Positions 21,848-34,335 of a stretch of DNA of 64,000 bases are shown piece by piece. Positions within the stretch are counted from its first letter, which is position 1. Every line of letters starts with the position of its first letter. Source of the DNA: Pyrenophora tritici-repentis (Eukaryota > Ascomycota > Dothideomycetes > Pleosporales > Pleosporaceae). The stretch spans positions 2,356,001 through 2,420,000 of the forward strand of contig NC_089395.1 of the NCBI RefSeq assembly GCF_003171515.1, written 5' to 3'. Both the position numbers and the translations under genes were made by a program. The notes below the pieces were generated by a model. It searched no databases. It was not told the origin of the DNA and worked only from the letters and a program-made list of their open reading frames with translations.

Positions 21848-23798
21848 GGAATTCGACCATCTTGTAGAGACGCGTGACGTCGACCTCTGGATCCCAGGCA
21901 ATGAACACGTTCTTGCAAGCCGTCGGGCGACGTTTTCCCGACAAGCTCCGGTTCATGTACAGGTGCTTAACACGCCACTGTCTGTCTGAAGCAACATCCT
22001 TCAGCTCCACCCGAGAAACGTATCCGGGAGTCACTACACCATACCAGCGTACCCCGAAATGCTACGCTGAACGGCCATGCCCGTGTCGTCAGTAGCCTGA
22101 CCATGCACTGTTTGTCATGCAGATGCTGCTTCTATGCTCAACAAACGTAAGAATATAGAATATCACATACGTTCGAGTAACCCGAATAAATTAATGCCTT
22201 CTGGAATCAAGTTGTGTAATTCCATTGTCACGTCATTGCTACTGTCGTGTAATCAAAGTCACTTGTACAGCCTCCGGCTCAGCTCCAAGAGGAGGAGCGG
22301 TTGACTTGACAATGCATTCTGTACGTGCCATTTTGATGCGCAAGATCGGACGCCCATCCCATTGGAGCAATCAAGTAAGAGATTATACAAAACCAACTAC
22401 ATTAGCCAGGCCATCGCATGCATGGTCCCACCTTTCTGCGTTCCAACATTCGAATGCATGGAAATACCGAGGCAGAGGCTGGCGCTTGCCGTATGAGATC
22501 TGATCTCCGCACTAGAGACGCCACTCGCTCTTTCCAGCCTCGCTCGCACATCTCCCCATCCCTCTTACATCCCACCACCACAGGTCAATGCTGCAGATGC
22601 ATGCATATGCATTCACCGGGATTCCTCGTGCTACCACAATCCTCTACTATCCACTCTCAACCCTATATTCACACGGCCATGTGTCTATTTTTTGGTTGCA
22701 GGCGAAAGATTACTTGAGGCGGTCAAGCTGCATCGCATGTCCAGGGACGCATCGCTCAGCGAGAGACATCTCACGTAACATCTCACTACATCTACGCAAC
22801 ACTTCCCCCATGTCATGCGACAAAGAATGGTTATGAGTTGACTAGTAGTTGCCATCGCAGCTTCAAGCTCGCAGATTACACCGGATTTCATATGCTGCCC
22901 TCCGTCTTTGGTGAGCATCTGCTACCTTGTACAAGCAATTTCTATGGTCCGACCTCGAACGCAGCTCAGCCACGCTTGCCTCCGATCGACATTGGTCCGT
23001 CACCGGATTTCAATCAGCAGGTGGTTGGCGAGGCCTGTATTGGGAAAATCATCAACGTTAACTGGTCGTATCTTCATTTTCTCGGAGCTTATATCGTATT
23101 TTTGTATCTTGTGAAACAAAAGGCCCGTTGCGGGGGAGCAATGAGCAACGTCCAACTAGCAAAGTTGCGTCAGGCAAGCCATGCGGCTTGCGGTTCCTGG
23201 CAACCGTCTGGCCCTTCTTGTGGAGCAATAAGCTTATTCCGGCCCGCTGCTAGGTGTCGGTCTTTCTCCGATTGTTAGCGGTGTATGGCCTTACATTACA
23301 GGGGACCGACTCCGTGCGGAATCCTTGGGGCTGTACACACACCAACAACGGTCCGTCAGAAAACGCATTAGGCCTATGCGCACGCGTCATGTCTGCAAAG
23401 CCTTGTCGGAGAGCAGGAACATGTCATTCACTACCGAGTCTCGATAACGCTGTATCAGCGCACCCGCTAGCCAAACAGAGAACCCATCTCGAAGAATGCA
23501 GTTTGGCGTACGACCTCTTTGTAACATGCGCCGTCTATTTCCCACATGCCGACGTACCTGGCATGCCAAGCAGCACCTTCGCCGTGATACTGATGTGCGG
23601 CTCAATATCAACGTTGTTTTCTCTACATATGCTTGCGTACTCTGACTCCACTTAAGACCCATCTCCACTCCCTTCACTGTTGCTGCCTGAACAACAACTC
23701 ACGTCCAGTCAAGCCATATAACATATAGTCTTTCATTCTATGCCCTTTCGTAAACAACTACCAATCTATCAGGGTTTAGTGGGTCAAGCTAGGACATA
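21848..23798. other. Gene-poor region upstream of the Myb gene
   Basis: Nearly 2 kb with many short open frames on both strands, none with a domain, bias or splice pattern that persuades. It probably contains the long promoter and 5' UTR of the Myb regulator and the 3' UTR of FYV7. No tRNA, repeat or transposon remnant is recognised. Confidence 0.4.
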
Positions 23799-25240
23799 AT
23801 GGACTATTCAAATCGCCCACCAAGGAAGTGGTCTTCAGAAGAGGACCAGAAACTGCGAAACGAAGTCGAGATGCAGAGTAAGTTTGTACCATTTTCATGA
23901 ATGGAAAGCAAGAGCTTAATTTCTCTTGTTATCACCGCACTTGAATATCTTGAATCAAGGCAGGTGCTGACTGTTTATCAGTGGTAATTGATGGAGAAGT
24001 CAAGGATTGGTAAGTCTCTCATGAAGGATTTCCTTTTTCACCACTAATATGACATGCAGGTGTAGGATCGCCGATAGCCTCCCAGGTCGTACGAACAAAG
24101 ACTGCAGAAAACGCTGGCACAACTCTGTAGCGGGAGGCCTAAAGAAAGGACAGTGGTCAAGTAGTGAAGATCAACTACTAGTAAGAGGCGTGGAACAGCA
24201 TGGGCAGAGGTGAGTTCACCAATGCAGTAGCGCATGGCGGTGCTAATTGAATCAACGAAGATGGACAGTAGTGGCAAGCTGGGTTGGAACACGGAGCGCA
24301 GACCGTATGTATAGTCACCTTCATTATTAAAACACCATCACTGACCCACATTCAGAGTGTGCAAAGCGTTGGCAACAGTCACTCGATCCCAATCTGGACC
24401 GCAGTGAATGGCGCGATGTCGATGTCAGTCTCAAGCCAGGCTTCCAGCAATCAGTAGTCCATGGCTGATTCAATCTTAGGATACAATGCTTATCAGTGCC
24501 GTTCGTCGACTCGGACGCCACTGGAAAGATATTCAGAATGAGCATTTCCCCGGGAGGTCGAAGAACGATATCAAAAATCGGTACGTTGCTCGTCCTTGGA
24601 TTCTAGGAGACTACTAATAACTTCAAGCTACACAGTTCTTGTCCGAAGATACCAGAATCAGGGTATCACGCTTCCTAATGCTCCAAGTTCTCCTTCTGAC
24701 TGTGGTACACCTGCTGCATTGTCAAGTTACCCTGATGACAACGATTACACCTCCTTCAATCCACAACTTTACGATACTATATTACCATCTCAGCCAGAAT
24801 TCGACACCAATGAATACTCAACATGGTCGTCTCCCCAAGCATACGCCATGTCTACCACGATTACCGCCCAAAACAACCACCACCCATCGAATGCCCATAG
24901 CCCATATGCATATACTCAGCCACCACCACTACCATCAAACATGCCATTAGATTGGGACGGTGTCCCACACTACATGCACCACCCATCGCCCTTACTGCAG
25001 AGCAACGCACCCACGAACACGCCCGTCTACGGCTACAGCGCATACCAGCAACCGCACATGTCTCACGATATCGGTAGCTACACAGCCTCCACGACGCAAA
25101 CATGCTATGCCACCATGTCGAACCAGCACTCATCACCACCACCACCTCCCCCATTCGGTCAGCAGCACGGCTACCCGCCAAACACGATGCCCATGTCTCG
25201 TGATCCCAGGCATCCACATTATCCTTTTTACCATTCGTGA
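23799..25240 (+). CDS. Three-repeat Myb/SANT transcription factor
   Basis: Seven exons, 23799-23877, 23982-24009, 24060-24209, 24261-24304, 24356-24423, 24480-24580 and 24628-25240, all frame-consistent; 360 residues. Repeat 1 has RKWSSEEDQKL...WCRIADSLPGRTNKDCRKRW. Repeat 2 has QWSSSEDQLLVRGVEQHGQRW and ends SADQCAKRWQQSL. Repeat 3 has LISAVRRLGRHWKDI and ends GRSKNDIKNRYTVL. The spaced Trp residues and RTNKDCRKRW-type recognition helices are those of c-Myb proteins, so nuclear sequence-specific DNA binding is expected. The C-terminal 200 residues are Pro/Gln/Tyr/His-rich, with a run of Pro, and look like an activation region. Five of the six introns fall inside the Myb repeats. Large gene-free flanks suggest complex regulation; the targets are unknown. 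Confidence 0.85.
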
Positions 25241-28200
25241 GGCAGTGCAAAAATTATCGAAAGGTCATAGCGAGCGCGGGCTTGGCAGCGCGCGCGGTTA
25301 ATAGGCTAGGATTTGTTGCTCTTTGGGACCCAGTTTGTGACATAGGGTTGGGATAGTTAACTTGGTTTAGCGTGCGTGTGCGTGACGGAATCGCAATAAT
25401 GGAATTCGGAATCGTCATTTCGCTGACTGACCCTGACCCGCGATTAATTCGTTTCAAAACACACCAAAAAATATATTATCAGCATCACCCGTTGATCCTC
25501 TCATATTCGCTTCTGTTGATGTTACTGCACGGAATCTATCCTGACCTTTTCTGCGATCTTCTTCTGGTTCTGGACACGTGACAGTCATCATCATCAATCC
25601 AGGTTTAGTGTTTCCGCCGCCCAGTCGGCAACCACGCTATTGGTCGCTTAGGCTCCTCCCTTTGCACAGCCTCAAACCCCGAGTACAAAGAGTTGGATGC
25701 CTTACTTTTTTTTACCACACAGACAATACCCATGCCCCCCGTTTCCATCGTGCTATAGCTTCAGATGGGATGGGATGGATTAACTTACTTTTTTTTCCTT
25801 GAGCAAGTTCGGTTTCATTCCAATTCGCTGACTTATCGAGTCATGGGATGACTATGTGGTGCAGCGTTTTTCCCCACTTTCACGAGCTAGAAGCGTCCGC
25901 GGGTAATGTTGGAGACACGAAGGGAAGCTTGCACCTTGGTGTGTGCATTTCCCGCACGTGGGGAGCGGGTTTTCTTGGGTGTTGTTTCTGCCTTGGGGTG
26001 TGCCTGACCCGACCCGTTTTGTTGATCTCGGTTAAGTCTTCGCTGCGTGTTGTTAGAGTGTTATTGAGTAAGTTAGCGGACTGCATGGAACTCCTTTGCA
26101 TATGGGAGTGTGGTTCCTTGTTTTATTTCATCTAGTCGGCACATGTAAATCTGCCTGGCATGTTCGGTTGTGTGTATGGGGGTTTGCAGTACGTGTGTGC
26201 TGGGGAGGGGGATTGGTGTACATTCGGACATGTCCGGTTCTACGTTGAGAGTGATAGACGGATAAGTTTTTTTCCTTTCTTCTTTCTTTCTAGAACTCTA
26301 ACACGGGATTGCTGTCGGCGTAGGTAGGAGTCACGCCGATTGCATTACTCGTTTAGCACGGTCGATCTGAAAGCATAGGCGGACCGGCGTTCCCGTTCCT
26401 GTCGATCTATTACCCGCCGATGGTCATCATCGTGACTTTTTACGTTTGCATCGAGGGTGTTAACGTAGGCATGCATCAATCCAGTTTCTACATTGCTGTG
26501 TTGACGTTGAGTAAGAAGTCGTCACTGTTTGTGTCGACATACGCGTTACCGCATGAAAAGGATTTAGGTGCTTGTACGACACACAGCTTAGCGTAGACGA
26601 TGCTGTGTGACGCCATTGTGGTGGAGCAAGCGGTTTGTAGCAGCATCGATTGTACAGACCGCTGTTTCTGTCGTTGTAGATTACACGGGCGGTGATGTCC
26701 GTTGGGGGTCATGGGTAGGACGTGCTAGGGTGGCTCTAGAAGCAGGCATGGGCTGTTCGGGCCTTCCGAAAGGTCTGGATAGAGTTGTTGGGAACATGGA
26801 TTTAGAGTAGGGCTTATGGTTGTCACTGAAGCTTGATTGATGGTGACTCTTGGTCTGGTCTGTGGGGTTTCACATGGGGTTGGAATGTAGGTTGAGATTA
26901 CTATGACTGTGTATGGTGACTACATGGTATCATTGACATGGTGAACACTTCGACTGTAGATGAAGTATCATGTTGAAGACCTTGGAATGCTAGTTTTCAA
27001 GCTATCAATGAAGCAGAAAAGTGCGGTAAAATAAACCCAAGAGGGCACTCAGTAAATAGAGACACAGAAGGACCATAAACACAAACATACAAACCCCATA
27101 GAAATGATTTCAACGCGATGTCATTCCATCCACTCTCAACAAACATCTCAATGACTCGAGAAATGAACAGTCATCAACCCATGCCCAAACCCAGATCTCC
27201 ATCCCTCCTCACGGCGATACCGACATAAGCACTACACACCCAAGCTATCCCACCATACCAATCTCGTCCCACCTCGGAGCCTTCCGTCCCCTGACCACCG
27301 GTACCTGGAGTAAGCCCGTAATGTACCAGCGGGGCCGACAGAAAAGGGTAAGCCGCGCCGTTTCATCCCCCCTCCCCTGACAAAAACCATAAGCTTCATG
27401 TCGGTAAAATCTACGGCTCAAGGATCGGTCCGTCCACGGTGACGCAAGTAACAAGAACAGGAAACAAAAGAGTTTATTTTCGGATAACGCCCCCTCCCGA
27501 AAGAGAGTGTTTCACTAGTAAAATAAGACATGCAGGGAATACCCTACCCTAGCCCAGGTTGCTGGGGAGGGGGTGGATAAACATAGCACCGCAGATTGAC
27601 ATCGAGGCTAGACGTGTGCGGACCTCAGTTCATGGTGGACATGAGCTGTTGGGGTCTGCGTTCGGCTTTGTTGCTGTTCACAACATGAATGTGGATATGT
27701 TGGGCGGGATTTTCCTTTTGTGCTTGTTAGTTAGAAAGGGAGTGGTAGGGGGGAGTTTGAGATGTTCCCGTGTTGTCGGTCATGTCCGAGATTGGGCAGC
27801 GCGGGGCCTGGGGTAGATTGGCGCCGGTGGGGCTTTGTCACTTTCCTGGTTGGGAAAAGAAATGCGGGTGTAGCGTTGTTGGGTAGCGGCAGTACAGATG
27901 AAGGGTGATTGCGGGGTTGTGTGTGAGGGTTACGCCTTGTTGTGTGCCTTACCTGTGTGTTCTGGGTTAAGGGGATGTGGGTGAGAAGAATTGCTCTGAG
28001 AAGACAAGCTTTTGAGCTTGGTTGGGGCGGGTAATAATAGATCGATATTCGCAGACCGCTGATTATACTGCATCTTACTGGCTGTTCTAGAGCTACTCGA
28101 GTAGATTTGGATAGCGAGAGTGAGGAGTTAGATGGGTACCAAGGCACTGTAATGCACATGAAGCAAAGTGAATTCGCTGGTGTGATGACCATAGACGAAG

Positions 28201-29716
28201 ACGTCAATCAAGATTGCATACGTGACGTACTGGAGTTATCTTGGAAGCATGTTTACCGGGACTTATGCTGGTGCCTAGTCGTCTAGTAGCCTTTTTGGAA
28301 GAAAAAAGGTGAAGATCTCCTGTTCCTCGGCGAATATTCACCCATAGTGAGCATAGAAGAGTCCTAGGCAGCAGTATAGATATGATGGCCGATCTAACAT
28401 ACTAGATGGATGGCCCAAGCATCGATATAGTCGAAAATGCAGTGTATCAGAAGCAGAAAGTGCTATTTCAAGACAGCATCCGCTTAGAGTTTCGCCGCAT
28501 GCCACGCAATCAACAGCGTAGGCTTCTGAAATTGATCCAATCATTTGGACTTGCCTCTTATTCTCCGTCAAATACAATGAGCCTTCACGTGCACTCATAT
28601 ACGAAGCGACACGATGTATATGGGGCCGGTTGACAATGACGTCATAACAATCAACCTTCTTTCGCAAGCCATCTCAGTCACTGAGCACCGTATCTTCCCC
28701 ACCCAGTATCGCGATCTAGAACAAGGCGCTCCTCTCCCTCTGTATTCAGCAGAATCCCAGCACCACGGCACCATGCACGTGTACCAATATCCGCCAAACC
28801 ACCACCCCCAATATTGCCAACACCACAACGCATCGGCCTCTGGATTCCAAAACAAACCCCACCCATCTCGCATGAATCCTTCCGTTGCACGTAATAATCA
28901 ATAAGCTTCTGACGCGCTCCTTCAAAACCACGTTGCTCCGCCACTGCCGTACGCGTCTACACGCCCTGCGCGGAACGCCCTACTCCTGCCCGTCTGTTTA
29001 CAGAAGAAGTGCCCAGACGGTCGCAGGGGACCAGGGTATGTGTCTGATTAGTGCGGGTGACTTGCAGATTGCGCGCATGTTTTGGGTGGATTAGGCAGCA
29101 GGTATACGGGTTACAGATGTGTTGGTGATGATGCATGCGGTGATGATGATGATGTTGTTGGTACATACACCGATAGGTTGTATTTGTGGAGAATTGTGGC
29201 TGTAGCACATGGGTAACATGGGTAAATACTTGTTCGTAAGCAATTCATAGACGTGTCCGGCGCCTGCGGTGAGTTTCGTACACTAGCGTGTTGAGTATTT
29301 TATGTTACAGGTGGTGGCTAGATAGTCGTGCCGGTGTTGGGCGCTGGAAAAATCCGGGGTCGATCAAGCACGGTCGGTGGTTCTATTTCTAGGACGACAA
29401 TCGTTGTGGCTTTGCAGGTAGGTAATAGGTAACTCTGCACGCGCAAGCTAGATTGCTTACGGTACGTAGTCAAGGGCTGGGACATGGGCGGGGCCACCCA
29501 TGGTACCGCAAACAGAGATTTTTGCGACATGTCCAATCAGGTAAATTCATCCAACACGACCCATGCGCAGTGCGCACGCTCTGACAGCACAGCCATTAGA
29601 AATCCGTAAGTCTACCGCGGAGTAATTATCCACTATCCAGCTGTCTGTTGACCCCGAAAACAAGGGCATATACGTTGTAATTCTCAGTCTCTCCATCAAA
29701 AGCCGTTCAAGCAACT
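25241..29716. other. 4.5-kb gene-poor region with strand-composition shifts
   Basis: No supportable protein gene is seen. The plus strand is markedly G/T-rich from about 25.9 to 27.0 kb, switches to A/C-rich at about 27.0-27.3 kb and becomes G/T-rich again at about 27.55-27.95 kb. Short poly-T/poly-A runs occur, for example near 25710 and 25790. The longest frames (158 aa at 27731-28207 minus; 96 aa at 28614-28904 plus) lack domains and look like random low-complexity translation. Possible contents are a long Myb 3' UTR or noncoding transcripts. Confidence 0.45.
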
Positions 29717-29824
29717 GCCCGGCTAGCTCAATCGGTAGAGCGTGAGACTCTTAGCACTCACGTCCTAACAGACACGATTACTCAGTACATCTCAAGGTTG
29801 TGGGTTCGACCCCCACGTCGGGCT
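29717..29824 (+). tRNA. tRNA-Lys (CUU) with a 35-nt intron
   Basis: The acceptor arm GCCCGGC pairs with GTCGGGC (one G-T pair), and the discriminator base is T. The A box TAGCTCAATCGG and B box GGTTCGACCCC are intact. The anticodon loop CTCTTAA places CTT at 29750-29752 (positions 34-36). An intron at 29754-29788 interrupts after position 37, the canonical nuclear tRNA intron site; removing it restores the TGAGA/TCTCA anticodon stem. A run of eight T follows at 29834. Confidence 0.93.
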
Positions 29825-29833
29825 TGAGGCTTA

Positions 29834-29841
29834 TTTTTTTT
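29834..29841 (+). terminator. RNA polymerase III terminator of tRNA-Lys
   Basis: Eight consecutive T on the coding strand, ten bases after the mature 3' end of the tRNA, the standard Pol III stop signal. Confidence 0.7.
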
Positions 29842-30090
29842 GTCGTTGTAGGAACCATAATGGTGGTGTGGGACATTGTGTGGTGGTGAAAATCCGACCA
29901 ATTTTTTTTCCGCGCTAGCTGACTCTCTAAGAAGGGCGGCATAGTAGTCTAATTAAACTTACTTATATATACAAGACACTTTTAGAAGTAGAGAGAGTAA
30001 AGAAAACCCGAGGTGGGAGTTAGTATAAAAGACTATTTGCGCATATCTTCTACATGTATCGAAGGTGAAAAGTCGCAGCACCAAACGCCC

Positions 30091-33000
30091 TCAACCATCT
30101 AATGCTTGAGCTTGACACTGCACAAAGGTTAGCACACATCAGCAAACAACAAAAGTTCAGGGCAGGACTTACCATCTGCCAATAAACTCCCCTCTTCCTC
30201 AGTAAACTCTGATGGTCACCCCTCTCCAATACCTTACCACTCCCCATCACAAAGATAACATCCGCCTTTTGAATCGTAGCAAGACGATGCGCAACCGCAA
30301 TAACCGTTTTACTCCCCTCTCCTGCAGCACGCTCAATAGCCTCCTGCACCAACTTCTCCGACTCCGAGTCCAGCGAAGAAGTCGCCTCATCCAGTAACAA
30401 GAGTTTAGGCTTACGAAGCAGCGCACGCGCAAGCGACAACCGCTGTTTCTGACCCCCAGACAACGACAAGCCCTTTGGCCCCAGCCGCTGCTCATACCCA
30501 TTCGGAAGCGAGGTGATGAAGTCGTGTATCTGGGCGTCACGACATGCCTTCTCGATATCCTCGTCGCTTGCGGCGTCGACGGATAGCGCGATGTTTTCAC
30601 GGATTGTACCCTCGTAGAGTGTGGGTTCTTGGCTGACGAGGCTGATTTGCTTGCGGTATTCGGATGCGTTGAGCGAGGTGATGTCCTAGCCGTTGAAGAG
30701 GATACGACCGGATGATGCGTCGTAGAAGCGCTCGAGGAGCGAGATGGTCGTTGATTTGCCGCAGCCGGAGGCGCCTACAAGAGCGGCGAATTGGCCTGGG
30801 CGGACGTATATGTTGAGGTTGGATAGGACGGGTACTTCGCGCGACTTGTATGTGAAATATACGTTCTGGAACTCGATACTTCCGCCTTGGGTAGTTTGTT
30901 CCAACGGCTGGTATTTGGAAGGGCCTGAGGTATTTTGCGGACGCATGCTGATAATGCGGTTCGCGGAAGCCGTCGCCTGGGCCATGTTGGGTGCAAAAGA
31001 AAAGAACATGCCCGCTGCGACGGCGCCTTGTACGATTGCTTGATAGATGACGAAGAAGTCGACGTTATTGTACTCTCGGGACGCAAGCAAAGTACCACCA
31101 TACCAAAACGTAAGTGCCATAACCCCCAGTTCAACGCTATCACTCGCTGCAAAGACTGCAGTGCTATATTTTGCGCTTGAAAAGGCCTTTGTAACATGGC
31201 CCTGTAGTAGTGACTCGTACCGATTCCCGATCATATCCTCCATGATAAGACTGAGTACAGTACGAAAAGCGCCAACAGCTTCAGCAGCAAACTGGCTACT
31301 ATTTTCGAACACTTTGGCGTTTGTCTTTGCAAACTCCATCTCGAGACGCACGCGGAGGTAGCCGGCAGCGAGAATGAGCGGGAGAGCAGCAAAGAGGCCG
31401 ACGAGAGAGAGTTTCCAACCGTAGACGAATGAGATGATGATACATCCCACGAGATTGACAACAGCAATGAGCGCCATGGACATTTCCGTCGCCATCAGCT
31501 GCTGAATCTGCGTCGTATCTGAACTCAAGCTTGCGGTCAGGGAGCCGGGACTGTGCCCCTGGTCGTCGAAGAATGCGATGCGTTTCCGAATAAGGTTGTC
31601 CAGGTACTCTTGTCTGTACTTGAGCGTGACTGTAATTGCAATGAGTTGGCATGCCGCACCCATGGTGAAGTATGACAAAAAGGTGCTTGCTGCCAGTACA
31701 CCGAACATGCCTGCCCAGAAGTTACCTTGGCTGACAAGTTCATTCATTGGCAGTGTAAACACATTGATGACGCTGGCGAAGATCCAAGCTTGAAGGGGGT
31801 AGACAGCGCCACTTGCCAAGATGCCTGCAATAGCGAGCGCGTATAGGATCCAGTGCTGACGTTGCTCATAGATTAGTCGGCCAAAGCTTCTGAGAAGACC
31901 CTGTTGCTTATACTCCGGTTCCGCGGATTCGGAAGTATGACTGCTCACGGTATGCTTCTCGATGACCTCAGATCGAGTAGTTTTGACCTTTTCCAGTACA
32001 TTGTCGTCATCAGTATGCTCAGCTTCCATGGCAATCTCTTGTGCGTGAACCAGACCGTAGTAGACACCCGCGTCAATTTTCAGCAGATCTTCATGTGTAC
32101 CTTGCTCTACGAGTTTTCCTTGACGCAAGACAACAATCTTATCCGCTCTTCTGATAGTAGAAAGGCGATGGGCAATGACGATGGTGGTTCTGTTCTTGGA
32201 GACGCGATCCAGTGCTTGCTGAACAATACGCTCAGTCCTAACATCGATGGCGCTCGTTGCTTCGTCCAGAATCAATACAGGTGGTTGTTTGATGATACTC
32301 CTTGCGATTGAGATACGCTGTCGTTGCCCGCCTGACAACTTGATGCCACTTTCTCCCACCATGGTATCGTATCCGTCGGGTAGCTTTGTGATGAATTCTT
32401 CGGCATAGGCTTCCCGGCACGCCTCCTCCACCATTTTCATCTTTTCCTCTTTGGGCAAGCCTTCATAGCTTGTACCACTCAAACCGAACGCGACGTTGTT
32501 GTAGAGGGTGTCGTTGAAGAGGAAGGGTTCTTGTTGGACGAGACCGATTTGAGATCGCCACCACTTGAGATCGACTTGGCTGAGGTCAGTGCTGCCAATC
32601 TTTATATTTCCCGTACATGTGTTGGGTCCCAATTCGGGCTCTTCTTCTTTGTTCTTGCTTTCTTCGGCCTTCTTCTCCTGAGTCAATTCGGTTGCAGAGG
32701 GTGAGGTGGATATCTGGGTTGCAGGTGCGGCTAAAGCTGTCGTACCACTGAGATCGTACCATCGCTGTACCAAACCTACAATGGTAGATTTCCCTGGAGA
32801 ATACGATAGCACGTCAGCAAAGTCCCAAAAACTGAGTCATGATGCTTACCACTTCCAGATGGACCAACGATAGCAGTGACTTTGCCAGCTTCGAATGCAA
32901 GATCAAGGCCCTTGAGAATCTGGACGTCCGGTCGGCTGGGGTAAGAAAAGCACACATTATCCAATGTAATATCAGCATCTGCAGTGATATCCGGCTCTTT

Positions 33001-34335
33001 CAGCCCCGCGGTATTGGGAACCGGTGCGTCAATGGTGACGAACAGTTCGGTAGCGGCAGTTGCAGCCTTTGCGATAGCAATCATCGGAGAAACGACCCTG
33101 CTGATATTCATCAGCGCCATCATCACCGAAAACAGCACCACTGTTATCGTCCCAACGTTCGCCTCTTTGCCTTCGGAGTATCGCTTGATACCAAACCAAA
33201 AGGCAATGGCAAAAGTACCATACTGTCCAACCATCATAGGTGACATCATAAGCCCCATCAGAGGAGCGGCCTTTTTTTCATTCTTCGCAGCCTTATCCAG
33301 CATATCTTCATGCTGTCTTGCCAGTTTCGCCTCTGCACCGAACGCAACGATGATGCGAATGGACGAGAACATCTCAAATGCCATGGCAGAAGCATCATCG
33401 TGGTACTTCTCCGTGATCTTGTGTATTCGCATAAATGGTGGGAACAGCACACCGTAAACCACCAGGATGAACGGAAGCGAGGCTGAGGCAACCAGCGTGA
33501 GCAACGGACTCTTGATGAACGCTACGACGTAGGCTCCAATGACAAACGTGAGCGATTGAAACAGCATAGCAAAGTGCTGAGAAATGGCGAGCTGGACGGT
33601 ATTGGAAGAGGTTGTTATACGAGTTGACACCTTTCCAGGGCTTATAGTATCGATGACGCTGACTGGCTGTGCGAACAAAGCACGCAAGTATGCGAGTCGC
33701 AATGCAGCAGAGATTCGGAGACCACTGATCCGAATGGTGAGCTTGGCCATTGTTAGTGTGTGGATACAGTAGCGAAGAACTTGTATCTTACCATTGAGAT
33801 GTATGAGAGGAAGAATTTGGCGATGAAAAGATACACCAGATACAGTGTGAGTCTGTTGACCTCTGCTTGAAACTCACGAGATGTCACCGTTGTACCTGGA
33901 ATAAAGTAAGTCGTAAATGAGCCCACTAATTGTCCTGCTCGGTATCAGCAATCGGGTACCTTCCATGATTGAATCGTTGAAGCATACCAAATACGACGTT
34001 CATCAGCGGGAATGCGACTCCTGAACCTATCGAAGTAATACTGCACAACGCTATGAGTACAAAGTCGAACGCAGTTCCGTACGAAAAGACTCGCTGAGCA
34101 GCTTCTGTTAGTATTAGATTGCGTGGTAGCGATAGCAACTTACAAAGTAGTTTTTCAAGCCAGCCTGAGGCGACTTCTTCGACTTCGCAGGGCCATCGTC
34201 ATCGTGCGCAACTGCTTCAACAACGCCATTTTTCTCCTGCCCTATTTCAAGGACCTGAACTGCAAGCGCAGCGTTCTCCGCCTCAGCACTCGCCGCAGGT
34301 CTCGGTGGCGACCGAGCATCAACAGAAGCGTCCAT
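30091..34335 (-). pseudogene. MDR-type (ABCB) full ABC transporter interrupted by an in-frame TAG
   Basis: Six exons, 34335-34144, 34093-33988, 33925-33792, 33741-32850, 32793-30173 and 30117-30091, would encode 1323 residues with TMD1-NBD1-TMD2-NBD2. NBD1 has GPSGSGKST, a Lys/Glu-rich insert, the signature KLSGGQRQRISIAR, VLILDEATSAID and the switch AHRLST. NBD2 has GASGCGKST, SLSGGQKQRLSLAR, LLLLDEATSSLD and AHRLAT. Codon 1144 at 30688-30686 is TAG, within ILFNG*DITSLN between Walker A and the Q-loop; related pumps usually have a Gln or Lys there, so CAG to TAG is likely. Everything after it stays open for 180 residues to a typical MDR end, CQAQALDG. A truncated 1143-residue product would lack half of NBD2 and should be inactive. 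Recent loss or a sequence error are both possible. Confidence 0.8.

Noticed and set aside
21848..23798. Several 70-150 codon open frames upstream of the Myb gene
   Set aside because: They overlap on both strands with no domains or codon pattern; treated as chance frames.
27731..28207. 158-codon open frame on the minus strand in the gene desert
   Set aside because: No domain, low-complexity composition and no supporting splice neighbours; it follows from the skewed base composition.
28614..28904. 96-codon open frame on the plus strand, His/Pro-rich
   Set aside because: It overlaps open frames on the opposite strand, has no recognised domain and no signal peptide.
30689..30715. Tiny intron (GTCGTA to CTAG, 23 nt) that would splice out the TAG in the ABC gene
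   Set aside because: It is far below the shortest introns in this window, and splicing would delete the conserved ILFNG strand of NBD2.
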